Assembly: GCF_009856365.1 (NCBI RefSeq)
Contig: NZ_WMEX01000005.1
Coordinates: forward strand, 1-64,000
DNA: 64,000 bases
Direction: 5' to 3'
From: Vreelandella halophila
GTDB lineage: Bacteria > Pseudomonadota > Gammaproteobacteria > Pseudomonadales > Oleiphilaceae
Shown one piece after another: positions 26,779 through 36,462 of the stretch (position 1 is the first letter of the stretch; each line of letters opens with the position of its first letter). A program made the position numbers and the translations under genes. The notes beneath the pieces are model-generated. The model was not told the origin of the DNA, searched no databases, and saw only the letters and a program-made list of their open reading frames with translations.

Positions 26779-27381
26779 TCAGAACCAGCGCGGGACGCGC
26801 TCCCGGTACTGGCGGTAATCCGCACCAAGCAACGTGTTCAGACTCGTCTCCTCGGCCAGGGCCTGACGTCTCAGGACCGCGACGCCAACCACCAGGCACA
26901 CCAGCGAGAACAGGCTGGGCAGTGCCAGGAAGAAGCCGAGCTGTCCCAGCATGATGATCAGGAACATGGGGTTACGGCTCCGGGACCAGGGCCCGGTGGT
27001 GAGCAGTTTCGGCGGGTTTTCAGTATCAATCCCGGAGCGCCAGTCCTCGTGCATGTAGGCCTGCAGGTAGTTGATGCCCGTGAAGGCCGCACACAGAAGA
27101 ACCACGCCCGACAACAGTACCGGCGCGCTGTAGAGTGGCTCGATGATGCCCAGCCAGGGATCCACCGGAAGTCCGATGCGGAGAACACTGATCAGCAGGA
27201 TAGCGGCCCTGAAGACATTGAATATGTGGCGGTTCCACCAGGGGCGTGAGCCCACGTGACCATAATGGATATGGGAGTGGCGGGTACGCGCGCTCAGCCC
27301 CAGTGTCCGCCCGGTGAAGAACAGGCCGATCAACAGGAAATAGGTGGCGACAAAACATCGGGTGAACAGTTCTGCGCTCAT
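26779..27381 (-). CDS. Isoprenylcysteine-carboxyl-methyltransferase-like membrane protein
   Basis: A 200-residue polytopic protein with five hydrophobic segments and the C-terminal signature of the PEMT/ICMT superfamily: TGPWSRSRNPMFLIIMLGQLG and later EETSLNTLLGADYRQYRERVPRWF. These motifs bind S-adenosylmethionine in lipid and isoprenyl methyltransferases. Bacterial members have mostly unknown substrates. It converges with the chemoreceptor gene 12 bp away. Confidence 0.85.
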   Translation of the reverse strand: MSAELFTRCFVATYFLLIGLFFTGRTLGLSARTRHSHIHYGHVGSRPWWNRHIFNVFRAAILLISVLRIGLPVDPWLGIIEPLYSAPVLLSGVVLLCAAFTGINYLQAYMHEDWRSGIDTENPPKLLTTGPWSRSRNPMFLIIMLGQLGFFLALPSLFSLVCLVVGVAVLRRQALAEETSLNTLLGADYRQYRERVPRWF

Positions 27382-27538
27382 GGAGCGAGCGTCTCCGGTC
27401 CGGTTTATGTCTCATTCTAGCCGGAAAAGACGCTATGGTTCAGCCGGCTCCTATAGGATCTTCCAATTCCATGTATTGCCCGGGGCGGGTAACCGTGGCA
27501 GTTTCGGGCACTGCACGTCTTCGGGAGAGGTTCCATCA

Positions 27539-28063
27539 ATGCTCTGTTTTGCCTATGGCTCGAACATGTCCATTCGCCGCCTCCAGGCCCGGGTCCCGGA
27601 ATCCCGTTTCCTGACGGTTGGCTGGTTGCACCGTCACCGTCTGGTCTTCCACAAGCGCAGCCGCGAAGACCATTCGGCCAAATGCGATGCCTTGCATACT
27701 GGCGATCCGGGTGACTGGGTCCTGGGGGTGGTCTATGACATCCCGGATCGCGAGAAACCGATCCTGGACCGGATTGAGGGGCTGGGGAATGGCTATGAGG
27801 AGGCGTTGATCCGGCCCCGGACCCCGGAAGGGGACTCCCTGGAGGCGGGGATGTACGCCGCCACGGATGTGGACGCCTCGCTGACACCCTACAGCTGGTA
27901 CCGGGCGCACGTGCTGATCGGGGCCCGGGAGAATGCATTCCCGGCCGATTATGTTGATCGCATCCTGCGGACACCAGCGCAGCACGATCCGGATTTCGCA
28001 CGCCACCAGAACGAACTGGCCATCTATCCGGAGGATGTTCTGCCGCATGGGGCCGTGACATGA
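27539..28063 (+). CDS. Gamma-glutamylcyclotransferase-family protein
   Basis: From ATG 27539 (ribosome site GGGAGAGG) this 174-residue protein has the GGCT signature FAYGSNMSIRRLQAR at residues 4-18, the core VGWLHRHRLVFHKRS and the catalytic-glutamate region VYDIPDREKPILDRIEG. It should release 5-oxoproline from gamma-glutamyl compounds, or act as an AIG2-like relative. Its stop overlaps the start of the AbgT transporter, so the two are translationally coupled. Confidence 0.88.
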   Translation: MLCFAYGSNMSIRRLQARVPESRFLTVGWLHRHRLVFHKRSREDHSAKCDALHTGDPGDWVLGVVYDIPDREKPILDRIEGLGNGYEEALIRPRTPEGDSLEAGMYAATDVDASLTPYSWYRAHVLIGARENAFPADYVDRILRTPAQHDPDFARHQNELAIYPEDVLPHGAVT

Positions 28064-29583
28064 AACCCGCGATTTCTTCAACCCGTTGGCTGGATCGGAT
28101 CGAGCGGGCGGGCAATGCCCTGCCGCATCCGGTCACCCTGTTCGCCATGGCCCTGGGTCTGGTCATGGTGCTCTCCCAGGTGGCCGCCTGGGCGGGCTGG
28201 TCCGTGCGTAAGCCCGCGGGCGCGGCCGGCGAGGGCGAACTGGTGCAGGCCCGAGGATTGCTTGAGAGTGATGGCCTCTGGTGGCTGCTCTCGCACCTGG
28301 TGGACAATTTCATGCAGTTCCCGCCCCTGGGGCTGGTGCTGGTGGCCATGCTGGGGATTGGCGTGGCGGAGCGCTCCGGCCTTCTGCCAGCGCTGCTTGC
28401 CCGGCTGCTGAGGCTGACGCCCAGAGCGCTGCTGGCGCCTATGGTCGTCCTGCTGGGGATTCTGTCTTCGGTCACCCTGGATGCGGGCTACGTGGTGCTG
28501 CCGCCGCTGGCGGCGATCCTGTTCCACGCGGCGGGACGCTCGCCCCTGGCCGGGCTGGCAGCGGCCTTTGCCGGGGTCTCCGCCGGGTTCAGTGCGAACC
28601 TTGTGATCACGGCCCTGGATCCATTGCTGGCGGGGCTGACTGAGGCGGGGGCGCGCATACTGGACCCCGATTACGCGGTTGCGGTCACGGCCAACTGGTG
28701 GCTGATGATTGTCTCCACCCTGGTGCTGGCACTGCTCGGGTGGTGGGTCACCGCCCGGGTTGTGGAACCAAGGCAGGCCGGCGTTGAGCTTGCCGGGGCG
28801 CATGTGAGCCGGGCGGATGACGATGTGGGTGCAGACCCCGGGCGCGGGCTGCGCCATGCCGGGTTTATATTCGGGGTTACCCTGGCCCTGGTGCTGGCCG
28901 CGGTGCTGGTTCCCGGGGCGCCACTCCACGGCGAGGGTGAGAACTTCGCCCGCTGGGTCGAGGCCATGGTCCCCCTGCTGCTGATCCTGTTCCTGCTGCC
29001 CGGCCTGGCCTACGGGTTCGCGGCCGGCACCCTGAACAGCAACCACGACGTGGCGCAAATGCTGTCGGCCACCATTGCCGCACTGGCGCCCTATATTGTG
29101 CTGGCGTTTGTCGCGGCCCAGTTCATCGAGGCTTTCAACTACAGCCAGCTCGGGCTGCTGCTGGCCATCACCGGTGGCCAGTGGCTGGCCTCTCTGGCTG
29201 TACCCGCGCCGGTGCTGGCGGTCGGCTTCATCCTGATCGCCATGCTGGCCAACCTGTTCATCGGTTCCGCTTCCGCCAAGTATGCCTTCCTGGCACCGGT
29301 GTTCGTGCCCATGTTGATGCAGGCGGGCCTGAGCCCGGAACTGACCCAGGCGGCCTACCGCATCGGGGATTCGGTGACCAACATCATCACGCCCCTCAAT
29401 CCCTACTGGGTCATTGTCCTTGCCTTTGTGCAGCGATGGCGGCCCGAGGCAGGCATCGGCACCCTGATGGCGCTGATGCTGCCCTACGCGATCGCCTTTG
29501 CCGTGGTATGGCCGTTATTACTGGCGGTCTGGGTCGCTCTGGGCATTCCGCCGGGCCCGGGGGCCCCGGTTATACTCGGCTGA
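28060..29583 (+). CDS. AbgT-family transporter
   Basis: A 507-residue inner-membrane protein with around 12 hydrophobic segments. The signatures of the p-aminobenzoyl-glutamate transporter family are visible: the N-terminal LDRIERAGNALPHPVTLFA, then LLTLDAGYVVLPPLAA-like and GFSANLVITALDPLLAGLTE in the middle, and IGDSVTNIITPLNPYW near the C-terminus. Known members import aminobenzoyl-glutamate or export sulfonamides, driven by ions. It overlaps the cyclotransferase stop by 4 bp, consistent with uptake and processing of a gamma-glutamyl-type compound (inference). Confidence 0.92.
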   Translation: MKPAISSTRWLDRIERAGNALPHPVTLFAMALGLVMVLSQVAAWAGWSVRKPAGAAGEGELVQARGLLESDGLWWLLSHLVDNFMQFPPLGLVLVAMLGIGVAERSGLLPALLARLLRLTPRALLAPMVVLLGILSSVTLDAGYVVLPPLAAILFHAAGRSPLAGLAAAFAGVSAGFSANLVITALDPLLAGLTEAGARILDPDYAVAVTANWWLMIVSTLVLALLGWWVTARVVEPRQAGVELAGAHVSRADDDVGADPGRGLRHAGFIFGVTLALVLAAVLVPGAPLHGEGENFARWVEAMVPLLLILFLLPGLAYGFAAGTLNSNHDVAQMLSATIAALAPYIVLAFVAAQFIEAFNYSQLGLLLAITGGQWLASLAVPAPVLAVGFILIAMLANLFIGSASAKYAFLAPVFVPMLMQAGLSPELTQAAYRIGDSVTNIITPLNPYWVIVLAFVQRWRPEAGIGTLMALMLPYAIAFAVVWPLLLAVWVALGIPPGPGAPVILG

Positions 29584-29604
29584 CGCTGACACAGGGAGAG
29601 AACC

Positions 29605-30375
29605 ATGAAGACGATCTTCATCACCGGGGCAGCCGCTGGCATCGGCCGTGCCACGGCCCAGCTGTTTGCCGGGAAAGGCTGGTTCGTGGGAGCCGCGGAT
29701 CGGGACGAGGCGGCATTGCGGACCCTTCAGGAGGGACTGGGTGAGGCCAACTGCAGTGTCCACGTCATGGATGTGACGGATGCCGCGTCGGTACGCCAGG
29801 CACTCGCGGGGTTCGCCGCGCGCACCGAGGGCCAGCTGGATGTACTGCACAACAACGCCGGCATTCTGCGGGTCGGGCGCTTCGAGGCGATTCCGCTGGA
29901 GGACCACAGGGCCCAGGTGGACGTGAATCTGACCGGGCTGCTGAACGTCCTCCATACCGCGTTCCCCTGGCTCCGTGATACGCCCGGCGCCCAGGTGGTG
30001 AATATGAGTTCGGCCTCTGCGATCCATGGCACGCCGGACTTCGCGTCCTATTCCGCCACCAAGCATGCGGTGCGCGCCATGACCGAGGCGCTGGACATTG
30101 AATGGCAGGAGTACGACATCCGTGTTTGTGACCTGATGCCGCCTTTCGTCGCCACGGGGATGGTGAACGCCAACCGGGCCGGATCCGATATGTTCGACGG
30201 TATGGGGGTGAATCTGGGCGCGGAGGATGTGGCCGCGCAGGTGTGGGCCGTAATCCGGGGCGGGCGCGGTGTGCACCACCCGGTTTCCTTCCCGATGAAA
30301 GGGCTCTGGTCCACCTCCGGGGCCATGCCTACCGCAGTCACGCGCCGCATCATGAAACGGCTCTGGGGGCGCTGA
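29605..30375 (+). CDS. Short-chain dehydrogenase/reductase
   Basis: A 256-residue SDR with ITGAAAGIGRATAQ at the N-terminus, the NNAG motif (LHNNAGILRVG), the catalytic Ser in NMSSASA and YSATK as the Tyr-x-x-x-Lys pair. It starts 21 bp after the AbgT gene, with a GGGAGAG ribosome site, and may be the last gene of that unit. The 3' end overlaps the convergent channel gene by 26 bp. Substrate is unknown. Confidence 0.9.
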   Translation: MKTIFITGAAAGIGRATAQLFAGKGWFVGAADRDEAALRTLQEGLGEANCSVHVMDVTDAASVRQALAGFAARTEGQLDVLHNNAGILRVGRFEAIPLEDHRAQVDVNLTGLLNVLHTAFPWLRDTPGAQVVNMSSASAIHGTPDFASYSATKHAVRAMTEALDIEWQEYDIRVCDLMPPFVATGMVNANRAGSDMFDGMGVNLGAEDVAAQVWAVIRGGRGVHHPVSFPMKGLWSTSGAMPTAVTRRIMKRLWGR

Positions 30376-32332
30376 GGGGGCAGTGCCTTTCCGGCTCGCG
30401 CCCCAGCACCACCAGTTGGTCCCCCGCTGACAGGTTCAGGGGCTCTCCGGGATCCGGGTTGAGGGTCAGGTGGCGCCCTTCCGGGGTTGGTTGCGCCCGG
30501 TGGATGCCAAGGGCGGTTTCGCCGCTGGTGGCAACCGACTGTGCCGCCGCCCGGAAGTCCGTGTCGGCTGCCAGAAGCTCTGCGGGAAGCGCACGGAAGC
30601 CGATCTCGGCACCGCCCTGGGTGAAGAGTTCGTCATACACCAGGCGAAGCTCCCGGCGGAGGGCGACCTGGGCCAGCAGGTGGCTGAGCATAACGGGGCT
30701 GAGGAAGATCTCACTGTTCCGCGCCAGAAGCAGGGCCTCATTGTGCGGGTCAGTGAGTTCCAGCAGGATCTGCGGCCACGTCCCCGCCTGCTGAAGGTGA
30801 TCCTGGAGCTGCAGGTAGCCCACCATGGCCCGGGCGTCCGCTTCTTCGTTGCTGCCCATGCGGTCACTGGTCAGCAGCATGACGGTGTCATAGCGTTCGG
30901 GGGCCAGTCGGGCAATCTCACCCTCCATCAGGAAGTCCGTCTTCACGTGCTGGCAGCCGACGCGTCCAGGCTCGGGCACATAGCCGTTGATCATGTTCTG
31001 GCGGTCTTCCACGGGCCAGAACGAGGCCACTGTGACGTCCGCCGTTTCGCCCGGGTAACTGTCCAGTTCCTGCAGCAGTGCCGGCACCCTGTGGTTCCAG
31101 CCCAGGATTAGGATACGCCGGTGACGGGAGGGTGGCCTCTCCCCCTCATTGCGCGGCCGGCGATGCAGTGGCTCCAGGGTCTGCCCGCGTGCCGGATTGG
31201 TATCCTCGAACCGTCGTGCCAGCAGGATGAGCCCGTCACCCTTGCGCAGGCGTTGTTCGGACGGCGCATTCATATGGACCACCCACCCACTTCCCGCTCG
31301 CTCAAGCACGCCCAGTACAATCGCGCTGGGCCGCCGGCTGTCGAGGCTGGCCAGGGGCTCGCCAGCCCACTCATCCTGGAACCGGATGTAGAGTTCATTG
31401 CCATCGGGCAGGATCATCATCTCCTGGAAGACCTCGGCCAGACCCGGATGACGCAGTGTCTGGACCATGAAACGGCTGAGCGTGGCGTCCCCGGCCACCA
31501 GTTCCAGGTCCCCGCCAAAGGCGCTGTGCAGGATGCGTTCGCGGCGCGGGTCCTGCAGTTCCGCCACCACATAGGGTAGGGGCCGGCGCTGGTCCTTGGC
31601 CTGGGCTGCGATGGTGAGAAGGATCTTGATGGTCTCGGTATCCGCGTTAAGAAGGCTGTTCGTGGCCTGGGTACTGCCGGGAATGATGACCGCGGCCGCA
31701 TCCAGGCAGGCCACACGACGCAGGGCCTCGGACTGGAGCGGGTCACCGGAGCGCAGGATGACCTGTCGGGCACGGCGGCCGACGCCGCTCTCGCTGCGCA
31801 GTTGGTGCTCCCGGCTGGCGGAGACTTCCTCGGCCAGCGCCACCAGTCGCAGGCGCTTGGTGTCATTGCGGTGCAGGAACAGCCGCATCCGGCCGGTGGT
31901 GCTGAGCAGTTTGGTGATCAGGGGCAGGGTGCGGCTGGTCCAGCCCAGCACCGCAATGTGGTGCTTCAGCGAGACCGGCGTGAGCCCGCGTTCCAGATTG
32001 GTCATGGCGCTGATCAGCCACCGGGTCATGATGGCCACCAGGGTGCCCATGAACACCACATAGCCGCTGATGGTCAGCAGCGTGGCAACCACCCGCCGCC
32101 AGCTGCCCTGGTCATCGCCCAGATACCCCGGGTCCGTCAGCCGCAGGAACGCCCACCAGAGTGCTTCACCCAGGTCCGAGAAGGCTCCCTCCAGTGGCAG
32201 CACCAGCAGACCACCGATCAGCGAGATCAGGGCAATGAGCAGCCCGACCACCATCAGCTGGAAAAATGCGCCGCGGATGAGCTGGCGTTCAAGGAAGAAC
32301 TTGAGCCGGTCTATGAATCGGAGCGGGGTCAT
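30350..32332 (-). CDS. CASTOR/POLLUX-like ion channel with RCK domains
   Basis: From ATG 32332 (GGAGG 8 bp upstream) this is a 660-residue protein with two N-terminal transmembrane segments (about 25-50 and 85-110) around a short pore loop (LWWAFLRLTDPGYLGDD). Two nucleotide-binding RCK-like domains follow, beginning HHIAVLGWTSRTLPLI and RRILILGWNHRVPALL. This is the layout of the CASTOR/POLLUX/DMI1 family, which conducts cations in plants and is uncharacterised in most bacteria. The pore lacks the K-channel TVGYG motif. An upstream in-frame ATG at 32389 is possible but has no ribosome site. Confidence 0.88.
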   Translation of the reverse strand: MTPLRFIDRLKFFLERQLIRGAFFQLMVVGLLIALISLIGGLLVLPLEGAFSDLGEALWWAFLRLTDPGYLGDDQGSWRRVVATLLTISGYVVFMGTLVAIMTRWLISAMTNLERGLTPVSLKHHIAVLGWTSRTLPLITKLLSTTGRMRLFLHRNDTKRLRLVALAEEVSASREHQLRSESGVGRRARQVILRSGDPLQSEALRRVACLDAAAVIIPGSTQATNSLLNADTETIKILLTIAAQAKDQRRPLPYVVAELQDPRRERILHSAFGGDLELVAGDATLSRFMVQTLRHPGLAEVFQEMMILPDGNELYIRFQDEWAGEPLASLDSRRPSAIVLGVLERAGSGWVVHMNAPSEQRLRKGDGLILLARRFEDTNPARGQTLEPLHRRPRNEGERPPSRHRRILILGWNHRVPALLQELDSYPGETADVTVASFWPVEDRQNMINGYVPEPGRVGCQHVKTDFLMEGEIARLAPERYDTVMLLTSDRMGSNEEADARAMVGYLQLQDHLQQAGTWPQILLELTDPHNEALLLARNSEIFLSPVMLSHLLAQVALRRELRLVYDELFTQGGAEIGFRALPAELLAADTDFRAAAQSVATSGETALGIHRAQPTPEGRHLTLNPDPGEPLNLSAGDQLVVLGREPERHCPLSAPRAVS

Positions 32333-32489
32333 GGACCTCCCGGTGGCGTCGCGTGCTGTCGCCAGTGTAGCGGAAATCCGAAAATGCATCCTGTCGGCAG
32401 GCTACTGATCTGAAAGGTTTCTGTGGTTGGGTTACCATCAACCTATCACGCGCCTGTTGATCAATGGCGATCAGCAGGCTATCCTTATT

Positions 32490-32509
32490 TTAATTGAACG
32501 GTTAATCAA
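32490..32509. promoter_or_regulatory. BetI operator before betI
   Basis: TTAATTGAACGGTTAATCAA is an imperfect dyad centred on ACGG, ending 3 bp before the betI start codon. Its ATTGAACG core matches the operator type known for BetI repressors, which release DNA when choline is present. Placement supports autoregulation of betIBA. Confidence 0.75.
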
Positions 32510-32512
32510 CTT

Positions 32513-33118
32513 ATGCCCAAGGTCGGAGTACAGGAAGAACGCAGGCGCCAGCTCATTGAAGCCACCCTTGAAGTGGTGGGTGAGCTGGGGCTCCAGAGCG
32601 CCACCATTGGCGCCATCAGTCGCACCGCCGGGATGTCGTCCGGCCTGATCAGCCATTACTTCGGCGGCAAGCAGGCACTGATCGAGGCCACGCTGCGCCA
32701 GCTGCTTGAGGAGCTTAAGCTCGCGCTGCTGGAGCACACCCAGGCCGGAACACTCACGCCGCAGCAGCGGCTGGTGGCGATCGTGGAAGCCAACTTCAGT
32801 GACTTCCAGCGGTCCACGGCCACCACCCGCACCTGGCTCAGTTTCTGGGCGCGGGCGATGCACGAACCGGGGCTGGCGCGCCTGCAGCACATCAACAACC
32901 GCCGTCTCTACAGCAACCTCTGCTATTCATTCCGGCAGCTGTTGCCGGCAGAGGCGGCCCGGAGCGCCGCGAAGCAGACCGCCGCACTGATCGACGGGTT
33001 CTGGCTGCGCAGCGCTCTCTGGCCCGACCAGGAAGAGGGCTTCCGCGAGAGCGAGGCGCTCTGCCGGGCGTTCATCAACGACACACTGACACAGCACGGA
33101 GTCGAACCATGCCACTGA
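32513..33118 (+). CDS. betI: Choline-responsive TetR-family repressor BetI
   Basis: A 201-residue repressor starting [19 protein letters not shown], with the TetR helix-turn-helix [20 protein letters not shown] (residues about 29-48) that is nearly diagnostic for BetI. The C-terminal domain binds choline. Its 3' end overlaps betB by 10 bp, and the operator-like dyad at 32490-32509 directly precedes it, as expected for an autoregulated betIBA operon. Confidence 0.95.
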   Translation: MPKVGVQEERRRQLIEATLEVVGELGLQSATIGAISRTAGMSSGLISHYFGGKQALIEATLRQLLEELKLALLEHTQAGTLTPQQRLVAIVEANFSDFQRSTATTRTWLSFWARAMHEPGLARLQHINNRRLYSNLCYSFRQLLPAEAARSAAKQTAALIDGFWLRSALWPDQEEGFRESEALCRAFINDTLTQHGVEPCH

Positions 33119-34572
33119 CCCGCTACCAGAACTTTGTGGCCGGCCAACCCATGGCCAACAGCACGGGCGAAACCTTTGAAGTGGTGAACCCGGGCACTGG
33201 CGAGGTGATCTATGAAGTGGAGGTGGCGGACGAAAGCGTGCGCCAGGCCGCACTGGAAAGCGCCCGCGAAGGCTTTGCTACCTGGTCCGCCATGACCGGC
33301 ATGGAGCGGGCACGCATCCTCAACCGGGCCGTGGCGATGCTACGCGAACGCAATGACGAACTGGCAAAGGTGGAAGTGCTCGACACCGGCAAGCCCTGGC
33401 AGGAAGCCAGTGAGGTGGACGTGAACACCGGCGCGGACTCCCTGGAGTTCTACGCGGGGCTGGCTCCGGCGCTGGAAGGCAATCAGCAGGACCTGGGCGG
33501 CGACTTCTACTACACCCGGCGCGAGCCCCTGGGTGTGTGCGCCGGCATCGGGGCCTGGAACTACCCGCTGCAGATCGCCTGCTGGAAGTCCGCACCGGCT
33601 CTGGCCTGCGGCAACAGCATGATCTTCAAGCCCTCCGAGGAAACCCCGCTGGGCGCCCTCAAGCTCGCGGAAATCCTCATGGAGGCGGGCATGCCGGCCG
33701 GTGTATTCAACGTCGTCCAGGGCGCGGGCGAAGTCGGCAGCTGGCTGAGCCACGAGCCGGGTATCGACAAGGTCTCCATTACCGGCGAGGTGGGCACTGG
33801 CAAGAAGGTCATGGCCGGCGCCGCCACCACGCTCAAGGAAGTCACCATGGAGCTGGGCGGCAAGTCGCCGCTGATCATCTTCGATGACGCGGAAATCGAT
33901 AATGCCGTCTCCGCCGCCATGCTGGCGAACTTCTACACCCAGGGCGAGATCTGCACCAACGGCACCCGGGTGTTCGTGCACGAGGACCTGTACCCGACCT
34001 TCATCGAGAAGGTGCTGGAGCGTACCCGCAACAACATCATTGCCGGTGACACGCTGAACCCGGAGACCAACTTTGGCGCTCTGATCTCCGCGAAGCACCG
34101 GGACCTGGTCATGGACTATATCCGCAAGGGCGTGGAAGAGGGCGCGACCCTGGCCTGCGGTGGTGAGGAGCTCTCACCCCAGGGTGTTGAAGGCGGCTAT
34201 TTCGTGGCTCCGACCGTGTTCACGGGCTGCACCGATGACATGACGATCGTGAAGGAAGAGATTTTCGGCCCGGTCATGAGCGTCCTGACGTTCCGCGACG
34301 AAGACGACGTCATCCGCCGTGCCAACAATACCCAGTATGGCCTGGCCGCCGGTGTCTTCACCCGCGACATCAAACGCGCGCACCGGGTGATCCACCAGAT
34401 CCAGGCCGGCATCTGCTGGATCAACGCCTACAACGAATCACCCTCGGAGATGCCGGTGGGCGGCTACAAGCAGTCCGGCATCGGCCGCGAGAACGGCGCG
34501 GCGACCATTAACCACTACACCCAGCTCAAATCCGTTTACGTCGGAATGGGTGATATTGAAGCACCGTTCTGA
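33109..34572 (+). CDS. betB: Betaine aldehyde dehydrogenase
   Basis: A 487-residue NAD(P)-dependent aldehyde dehydrogenase that oxidises betaine aldehyde to glycine betaine. The family motifs are intact: [18 protein letters not shown], the general base in [10 protein letters not shown] (Glu at about 248) and the nucleophile Cys282 in [12 protein letters not shown]. The C-terminal [15 protein letters not shown] segment is typical of BetB. It overlaps betI, and a GC-rich hairpin region separates it from betA. Confidence 0.96.
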   Translation: MPLTRYQNFVAGQPMANSTGETFEVVNPGTGEVIYEVEVADESVRQAALESAREGFATWSAMTGMERARILNRAVAMLRERNDELAKVEVLDTGKPWQEASEVDVNTGADSLEFYAGLAPALEGNQQDLGGDFYYTRREPLGVCAGIGAWNYPLQIACWKSAPALACGNSMIFKPSEETPLGALKLAEILMEAGMPAGVFNVVQGAGEVGSWLSHEPGIDKVSITGEVGTGKKVMAGAATTLKEVTMELGGKSPLIIFDDAEIDNAVSAAMLANFYTQGEICTNGTRVFVHEDLYPTFIEKVLERTRNNIIAGDTLNPETNFGALISAKHRDLVMDYIRKGVEEGATLACGGEELSPQGVEGGYFVAPTVFTGCTDDMTIVKEEIFGPVMSVLTFRDEDDVIRRANNTQYGLAAGVFTRDIKRAHRVIHQIQAGICWINAYNESPSEMPVGGYKQSGIGRENGAATINHYTQLKSVYVGMGDIEAPF

Positions 34573-34576
34573 ACCG

Positions 34577-34625
34577 GCGCCTGCTGACTCTGTAGCAGGC
34601 GAGGGCGGGGATCCCCGCCCTCGCC
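34577..34625 (+). promoter_or_regulatory. Two overlapping hairpins between betB and betA
   Basis: CGCCTGCT (34578-34585) can pair with AGCAGGCG (34594-34601). A 28-bp perfect palindrome with arms GGCGAGGGCGGGGA and TCCCCGCCCTCGCC occupies 34598-34625. The two share bases 34598-34601, so they cannot fully form together. No T-tract follows. This looks like an mRNA stability or attenuation element that sets the betB:betA ratio. Confidence 0.6.
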
Positions 34626-34649
34626 CGTTGGCATCTTGGAGTGGATCCT

Positions 34650-36335
34650 ATGAGTAAACACCAATACGACACCATCATCGTCGGTGCCGGCTCAGCCGGC
34701 TGTGTGCTGGCGAACCGGCTCACAGAGGACCCGCACCACCGGGTCCTGCTGCTGGAGACCGGCGGCAGCGACCGCAGCATCTTCATCCAGATGCCCACGG
34801 CGCTGTCCATTCCCATGAACACAAAGAAGTTCGCCTGGCAGTTCCACACCGAACCTGAGCCCTACCTGGATAATCGCCGCATGCACTGCCCGCGGGGCAA
34901 GGTTTTGGGTGGCTCCTCCTCCATCAACGGCATGGTCTACGTGCGTGGTCACGCGAAGGACTTCGACGAGTGGGAGGCGCATGGTGCCGAGGGCTGGAAC
35001 TACCAGAACTGTCTGCCTTACTTCAAAAAGGCCGAAACCTGGGTCTTTGGCGGGGACATGTACCGTGGTGATGCCGGCCCCGTGGGGACCTCCAACGGCA
35101 ACAACATGAAGAATCCCCTGTACCAGGCCTTCATTGATGCCGGGGAACAGGCTGGCTACCCCGTAACCCGGGATTACAACGGGCACCAGCAGGAAGGCTT
35201 CGGGCCCATGCACATGACCGTGAAGAATGGCGTGCGCTCCTCCACCTCGAACGCTTACCTGCGGCCAGTGATGAAGCGCCCGAATCTCACCGTGCTGACA
35301 GGCGCACTGGTGCACAAAGTGCTGCTCAAAGGCAAACAGGCCGTGGGCGTGCGCTACGAGCGTGGCGGTAAGGTGCAGGATGTGAAGGCCAACAGCGAGG
35401 TCATCCTGTCTGCGGGCTCCATTGGTTCGCCGCATATTCTGCAGCTTTCCGGCATCGGTAACCCGGATGTGCTCAACAAGGCGGGTATCGAGGTGAATCA
35501 CGCGTTGCCTGGCGTGGGGTCGAACCTCCAGGACCATCTTGAGTTCTACTTCCAGTTCCGCTGTAAGCAGCCGACCTCCCTCAACAGCAAACTCAACCCG
35601 CTGAGTAAGGCGTTGATCGGCGCGCGCTGGATCCTGAACAAGGATGGCCTGGGTGCCACCAACCACTTCGAGTCCTGCGCCTTCATCCGCTCGAAAGCAG
35701 GCGTCGAATGGCCGGACCTGCAGTACCACTTCCTGCCGGCGGCCATGCGCTACGACGGCAAGGAGGCGTTCGCCGGCCACGGTTTCCAGGTGCATGTGGG
35801 CCACAACAAACCGAAGAGCCGTGGCCACGTGCATGTGCGTTCCGCGGATCCGAAGGCCGCACCGGAGATTCTGTTCAACTACCTCCAGCATGAGGACGAC
35901 CGGGAGGGCTTCCGGGACTGCGTGCGGCTGACCCGGGAGATCATCAATCAGCCGGCCATGGATGACTATCGCGACGAAGAGATCCAGCCAGGGACCGATG
36001 TCACTTCGGACGAAGCCATCGATGCTTTCGTGCGCCAGGCCGTGGAAAGCGCCTACCACCCATCCTGCACCTGCCCCATGGGCACGGACGCGCAGACGGT
36101 GGTCGACCCGGAAACCCGGGTGCACGGCATCAGTGGCCTGCGCGTTGTTGATTCCTCCGTTTTTCCAACCATCCCCAACGGCAACCTCAACGGGCCGACC
36201 ATCATGGTGGCTGAGCGGGCCGCGGACCTGATCCGTGGGCGTCAGCCCGAGGCGCCGCTGGATGCGCCGGTGGGGATGGACGAGCACTGGCGTGTGCGCC
36301 AACGGGCCGGAGAGCCCGAGCGCGTGCTCCGCTAA
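34650..36335 (+). CDS. betA: Choline dehydrogenase
   Basis: A 561-residue GMC-family flavoprotein oxidising choline to betaine aldehyde at the inner membrane. The FAD motif is [16 protein letters not shown] (residues about 10-25), the first GMC signature is [18 protein letters not shown], and the second is [15 protein letters not shown]. The catalytic His pair appears in [12 protein letters not shown] and [12 protein letters not shown] 34650 is chosen over GTG 34641 because of TTGGAG at the right distance. Third gene of betIBA. Confidence 0.96.
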   Translation: MSKHQYDTIIVGAGSAGCVLANRLTEDPHHRVLLLETGGSDRSIFIQMPTALSIPMNTKKFAWQFHTEPEPYLDNRRMHCPRGKVLGGSSSINGMVYVRGHAKDFDEWEAHGAEGWNYQNCLPYFKKAETWVFGGDMYRGDAGPVGTSNGNNMKNPLYQAFIDAGEQAGYPVTRDYNGHQQEGFGPMHMTVKNGVRSSTSNAYLRPVMKRPNLTVLTGALVHKVLLKGKQAVGVRYERGGKVQDVKANSEVILSAGSIGSPHILQLSGIGNPDVLNKAGIEVNHALPGVGSNLQDHLEFYFQFRCKQPTSLNSKLNPLSKALIGARWILNKDGLGATNHFESCAFIRSKAGVEWPDLQYHFLPAAMRYDGKEAFAGHGFQVHVGHNKPKSRGHVHVRSADPKAAPEILFNYLQHEDDREGFRDCVRLTREIINQPAMDDYRDEEIQPGTDVTSDEAIDAFVRQAVESAYHPSCTCPMGTDAQTVVDPETRVHGISGLRVVDSSVFPTIPNGNLNGPTIMVAERAADLIRGRQPEAPLDAPVGMDEHWRVRQRAGEPERVLR

Positions 36336-36462
36336 GCACCTCTCCTCTCCAGTGTTGACAGCGCTGATACGGGTCGCCTGTAAACGGCTCCAGGCGGCCC
36401 GGGAGGGGAATTATTGCCATAAGAAAGCAAATTGACGCCGCAACCAGCAAAGGAGTTGGTTT

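Noticed and set aside
34692-36302. Minus-strand open frame of 536 codons opposite betA
   Set aside because: Shadow frame of the GMC oxidoreductase gene; no recognisable domain and no ribosome site.
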